Assembly: GCA_045595605.1 (NCBI GenBank) | Contig: JAZOAS010000018.1 | Span: 1-16,818 of the forward strand | DNA: 16,818 nucleotides | Direction of reading: 5' to 3' | Source: SIG480 sp045595605 | Lineage (GTDB): Bacteria; Bacillota; Clostridia; Oscillospirales; JAAYXM01 | Shown: positions 14,351-16,818 of the stretch, piece by piece | Position numbering within the stretch: position 1 is the stretch's first letter | Layout: each line of letters starts with the position of its first letter | Translations under genes and position numbers: made by a program | The notes under the pieces: model-generated | Told to the model about the DNA's origin: nothing | The model's input: the letters and a program-made list of their open reading frames with translations, nothing else | Database searches by the model: none

Positions 14351-16033
14351 ATGATAAGATCAGAGGTGAAAAACCACGGTGGAGTTCCGGCTCTCTTTGT
14401 TAACGGAGAGCCGATACCCGCGAATGCATATATCACATACTTTGTGGAAAATGCACGGTATGACGATTTTACAGATGCAGGCTACAACCTCTTTTCTGTG
14501 CCTGTTTATTTTGCAACTCGCGGAATTCAGGAAATGAATGAAATTCCGCCGTTTGCTCCGGGTATTTTTGAAAACGAAGAGCCTGATTTTGGAATTCTTG
14601 ACAGAACTTTCGGGCAGATTCTCGAAGCTTGTCCGGATGCCTATATCTTTCCGAGAGTCAATATGTCACTTCCGCTTCGCTGGGAAAGAGAGAATCCTGA
14701 CGAGCTTTGTGACATCGGAAATGCAAATCCGGATAAAAAGAGACCATGTTATGCTTCTGATAAGTGGGCAGAGGATACAAAGAAATATCTTTCAATGTTC
14801 ATTGAGCATATTGAGAAAGCTCCGTATCGTGATAGTGTTATAGGATACCAGCTTGCTGCAGGAAATGCTGAGGAGTGGTTTCCGTATGACCTCGACGGTT
14901 CAAAGGGAAAGCGCTCAAGAGAGAAGTTTGCAGAATATATAAAGGAGAACGATCTTTCGGGAACGGAAGATGAGTACTATGCTTTTATATCAAAAGTGAC
15001 GGCAGACAGAATCTGTGAGTTTGCGGCTTTTGCGAAAAAGTTGACGGGGGAGAGGCTTGTTATAGGGTCTTTCTACGGTTACACCTTTGAAGTGCCTACT
15101 CGTGGATGGGCGCATTTTGCGCTTGAAAGAGTCCTCAATGATAAGTCGATAGACTTCTTGTGCAGTCCGGTATCGTATATGAATGGCAGACCGATGGGGT
15201 TTGATCATCCGTGTATGGTTCCGGTTGACAGTCTTAAAGCGCACGGAAAGCTTTACTTTGTAGAAAACGATACGAGAACGCATCTTACAAAGCCTCTGTT
15301 TGATATTCCGCATTTCAGAAATCCGAATTACGAGCCGAGGGAGCGCAATGTTGCGATTGAGAACATAAAGCAGCATTATGCTCGTGCGCTTACTCATTCC
15401 CATGCGCTCTGGTGGTTTGATATGGGCGGCGGATGGTATCACTATTCACCGTATATGCAGATGTTCAGTGAGTTTCTTAAAATTACAAAAGCGTCACTCG
15501 GAAAGGATATGTCGAGTGTAAGTGAGGTTGCGGTTATTGCGGATGAAGGCTCTGTTCCGCTTGTGAGAAACTCCGAGATACACCTTTTCTATAAGACGCT
15601 TTATGACGGAAGAATAAACTTAGGTCTTATGGGGACTCCGTATGATTCATATCTTGCATCTGATTTTGAGAAGATAAAAAACAAGTATAAAGTATTTATA
15701 ATTCTCACGCCTAAAATGACGGAAAAACTTAAGAAAATTGCAGAAGAAAACGAAAATTGCCTTGTTGTTACATATAAAAATCACGAAATAACAACTGATG
15801 AGCTTCGTGAGTTCTGCAGGAGTAAAGGCGTTCATATGTACAGCGATAAGGATGCTGTAATCTATGCAAACAAGAGCTATTTCTTCCTGCATACGGCGTC
15901 ACACGGTAAAGCGGATATAAAAATGCCGGAAGGAAAGGCCTTGAAGCAGATTCACGGCGATGCGATAGATATAGAAAATGATTTCTTGCCAAGACATACC
16001 GGATATCTCTTTGAAATTACGGATAAGGCTTGA
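14351..16033 (+). CDS. GH42-like glycoside hydrolase (clan A beta-galactosidase superfamily)
   Basis: A 560-residue protein with no signal peptide, so probably cytoplasmic. The first 390 or so residues look like a TIM barrel: GYNLFSVPVYFA and YIFPRVNMSLPLRW (conserved early strands), GYQLAAGNAEEW with candidate acid/base Glu174 or Glu175, FLCSPVSYMNGR, and LYFVENDTRTHL with candidate nucleophile Glu305. A Rossmann-like domain follows (VSEVAVIADEGSVP, then KYKVFIILTPKMTEKLKKI), as in GH42 trimerisation regions, and a small beta C-terminal domain. GH42-type enzymes split beta-galactosides; here the acid/base region departs from the usual Asn-Glu, so substrate is open. AGGAGG at 14339-14344 sets the start. 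The TGA stop overlaps the next promoter. Confidence 0.8.
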   Translation: MIRSEVKNHGGVPALFVNGEPIPANAYITYFVENARYDDFTDAGYNLFSVPVYFATRGIQEMNEIPPFAPGIFENEEPDFGILDRTFGQILEACPDAYIFPRVNMSLPLRWERENPDELCDIGNANPDKKRPCYASDKWAEDTKKYLSMFIEHIEKAPYRDSVIGYQLAAGNAEEWFPYDLDGSKGKRSREKFAEYIKENDLSGTEDEYYAFISKVTADRICEFAAFAKKLTGERLVIGSFYGYTFEVPTRGWAHFALERVLNDKSIDFLCSPVSYMNGRPMGFDHPCMVPVDSLKAHGKLYFVENDTRTHLTKPLFDIPHFRNPNYEPRERNVAIENIKQHYARALTHSHALWWFDMGGGWYHYSPYMQMFSEFLKITKASLGKDMSSVSEVAVIADEGSVPLVRNSEIHLFYKTLYDGRINLGLMGTPYDSYLASDFEKIKNKYKVFIILTPKMTEKLKKIAEENENCLVVTYKNHEITTDELREFCRSKGVHMYSDKDAVIYANKSYFFLHTASHGKADIKMPEGKALKQIHGDAIDIENDFLPRHTGYLFEITDKA

Positions 16034-16058
16034 CATAATCGAAATTTGCATTTATAAT
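16030..16058 (+). promoter_or_regulatory. Perfect-consensus sigma-A promoter overlapping the hydrolase stop codon
   Basis: TTGACA (16030-16035), a 17-base spacer and TATAAT (16053-16058) match the consensus exactly in both boxes and spacing. The -35 contains the hydrolase TGA (16031-16033). Transcription would begin near 16065 and read the YhcH-like and creatininase-like genes. Confidence 0.85.
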
Positions 16059-16097
16059 TTTTACAAGCAATAAAAAAATATACGGAGGAAGACTGAA

Positions 16098-16547
16098 ATG
16101 ATTTTCGATAAGATAGAAAATTTTGAGAATTATAAAGGTCTCGGAAGAGTTTACGATGCTCTCAAGTTTCTCGCAGAAACAGATTTCAGCAAGGTTGAGC
16201 TCGGAAGATACGAGCTTGACGGCGATAATCTTTTCTACAATGTTCAGGAGTTTGAAACTCGCGTAGATGCAAATCTTTCGGAAGCGCATAAGAAATATAT
16301 TGACATTCAGTATGTTTACGGCGGGGAAGAGCTTATCGGCTGGGCGCCGATTACTACTGCTGAAAAAACGCTTGTTCGTGAAAATGAAGCGGGCGACTGC
16401 TGGATATACGAGGTTGAAACTGAAAACCTTATTTTGAAGGACAAGAGATTTGCGGTGTTTTATCCTGCAGACCTTCACCGTCCGTGCAGAGCGGTTGACA
16501 AGCCTGCTATGTGCAAAAAAGTTGTAGTAAAAGTCAAGATTGACTAG
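16098..16547 (+). CDS. YhcH/YjgK/YiaL family cupin-like protein (DUF386)
   Basis: A 149-residue protein of the beta-jellyroll family that includes YhcH (in E. coli sialic acid catabolism), YiaL and EbgC. Visible signatures are EAHKKYIDIQYVYGGEELIGWAP in the middle and RFAVFYPADLHRPC near the C-terminus, which carries the conserved histidine thought to bind metal; FETRVDANLSEAHKK matches the usual E-x-H metal or substrate segment. Members occur with sugar catabolic genes and are suspected of helping sugar isomer or anomer conversion, though the chemistry is not firmly established. AGGAGG-like CGGAGGAAG lies just upstream of the ATG. The perfect promoter upstream can drive this gene independently of the hydrolase. 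Confidence 0.88.
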   Translation: MIFDKIENFENYKGLGRVYDALKFLAETDFSKVELGRYELDGDNLFYNVQEFETRVDANLSEAHKKYIDIQYVYGGEELIGWAPITTAEKTLVRENEAGDCWIYEVETENLILKDKRFAVFYPADLHRPCRAVDKPAMCKKVVVKVKID

Positions 16548-16566
16548 ATAAATGGAGGAATAGAAA

Positions 16567-16818
16567 ATGGCTTACTTTATGTCAAGAATGACAGTAAAAG
16601 AAATGAAAGAGGCAATGGAGAAGACAAAGACTGTCATTATCCCGACCGGTGTCGTTGAGCAGCACGGTTATCACCTTACTCTTGCTACCGACATCCACAA
16701 TGCAAACCGTCCTCTTGAGATTGCGGCAGACAGACTTAACGCGGTAGTTGCTCCGTCTGTAAACTATTGCTTCTCAGGTGGCGAGCTTCTCGGAACAGTC
16801 AATGTCAGCCCGAACACC
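16567..16818 (+). CDS. Creatininase-family amidohydrolase, 3'-truncated
   Basis: 84 codons are visible from ATG 16567, and the frame is open to the window end. GGAGG at 16554-16558 lies 8 bases before the ATG. IIPTGVVEQHGYHLTLATDIHNA carries the family's metal-ligand set Glu31, His33 and Asp42 in the expected spacing (creatininase has Glu34, His36, Asp45), then SVNYCFSGGELLGTVNVSPNT continues the family pattern. Members are cytoplasmic zinc/manganese hydrolases that open cyclic amides or cleave formamides and related C-N bonds, so the gene need not use creatinine. It follows the YhcH-like gene by 19 bases and should share its promoter. The rest of the gene, including the remaining ligands, is outside the window. 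Confidence 0.88.
   Translation, partial: MAYFMSRMTVKEMKEAMEKTKTVIIPTGVVEQHGYHLTLATDIHNANRPLEIAADRLNAVVAPSVNYCFSGGELLGTVNVSPNT

Noticed and set aside
1..16818. CRISPR array, transposon, tRNA or prophage
   Set aside because: No regularly spaced repeats, transposase motifs, tRNA-like cloverleaf or phage genes were seen.

Overview
The window looks like chromosomal DNA of a low-to-moderate GC member of the Firmicutes, probably a gut-type Clostridia. This rests on strong AGGAGG-type ribosome sites, sigma-A promoters with TGn-extended -10 boxes, and the genes present: a SpoVB-like flippase, DUF951, a YesS/YtdP-like membrane-bound AraC regulator and LplB/LplC-type sugar permeases. All genes lie on the + strand. 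I see no IS element, CRISPR array, tRNA, rRNA or phage gene. The species cannot be named from the sequence alone.

Bases 1-7140 are housekeeping. They hold the 3' part of a polysaccharide deacetylase gene, a YhbY RNA-binding protein and a 57-residue DUF951 protein overlapping it by one base. Then come ribulose-phosphate 3-epimerase with a SpoVB/MurJ-like lipid flippase, and an apparent operon of a PLP aminotransferase, tryptophanyl-tRNA synthetase and a WecA/TagO-type undecaprenyl-phosphate sugar-1-phosphate transferase. That operon ends in a strong terminator at 7105-7140. The flippase, the phosphosugar transferase and the deacetylase give the stretch a cell-envelope glycan flavour.

Bases 7152-11790 are a sensing and uptake module. 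They encode a 745-residue AraC-family regulator with two membrane segments and an external sensor domain, then a 424-base non-coding region with several inverted repeats, a promoter and a structured 5' leader. Two ABC sugar permeases follow and end at a strong terminator. There is no solute-binding protein or ATPase gene in the window.

Bases 11816-16818 are a catabolic module with its own promoter: a PHP-domain phosphoesterase, a class I glutamine synthetase with Phe at the usual adenylylation Tyr, and a GH42-like glycoside hydrolase. A perfect-consensus promoter then overlaps the hydrolase stop codon and drives a YhcH/YiaL-type cupin and a creatininase-family amidohydrolase cut by the window end. 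The simplest reading is a regulated system that imports a glycoside and processes it inside the cell, possibly one carrying nitrogen. The substrate cannot be read from sequence. This enzyme combination is the most interesting part of the window.
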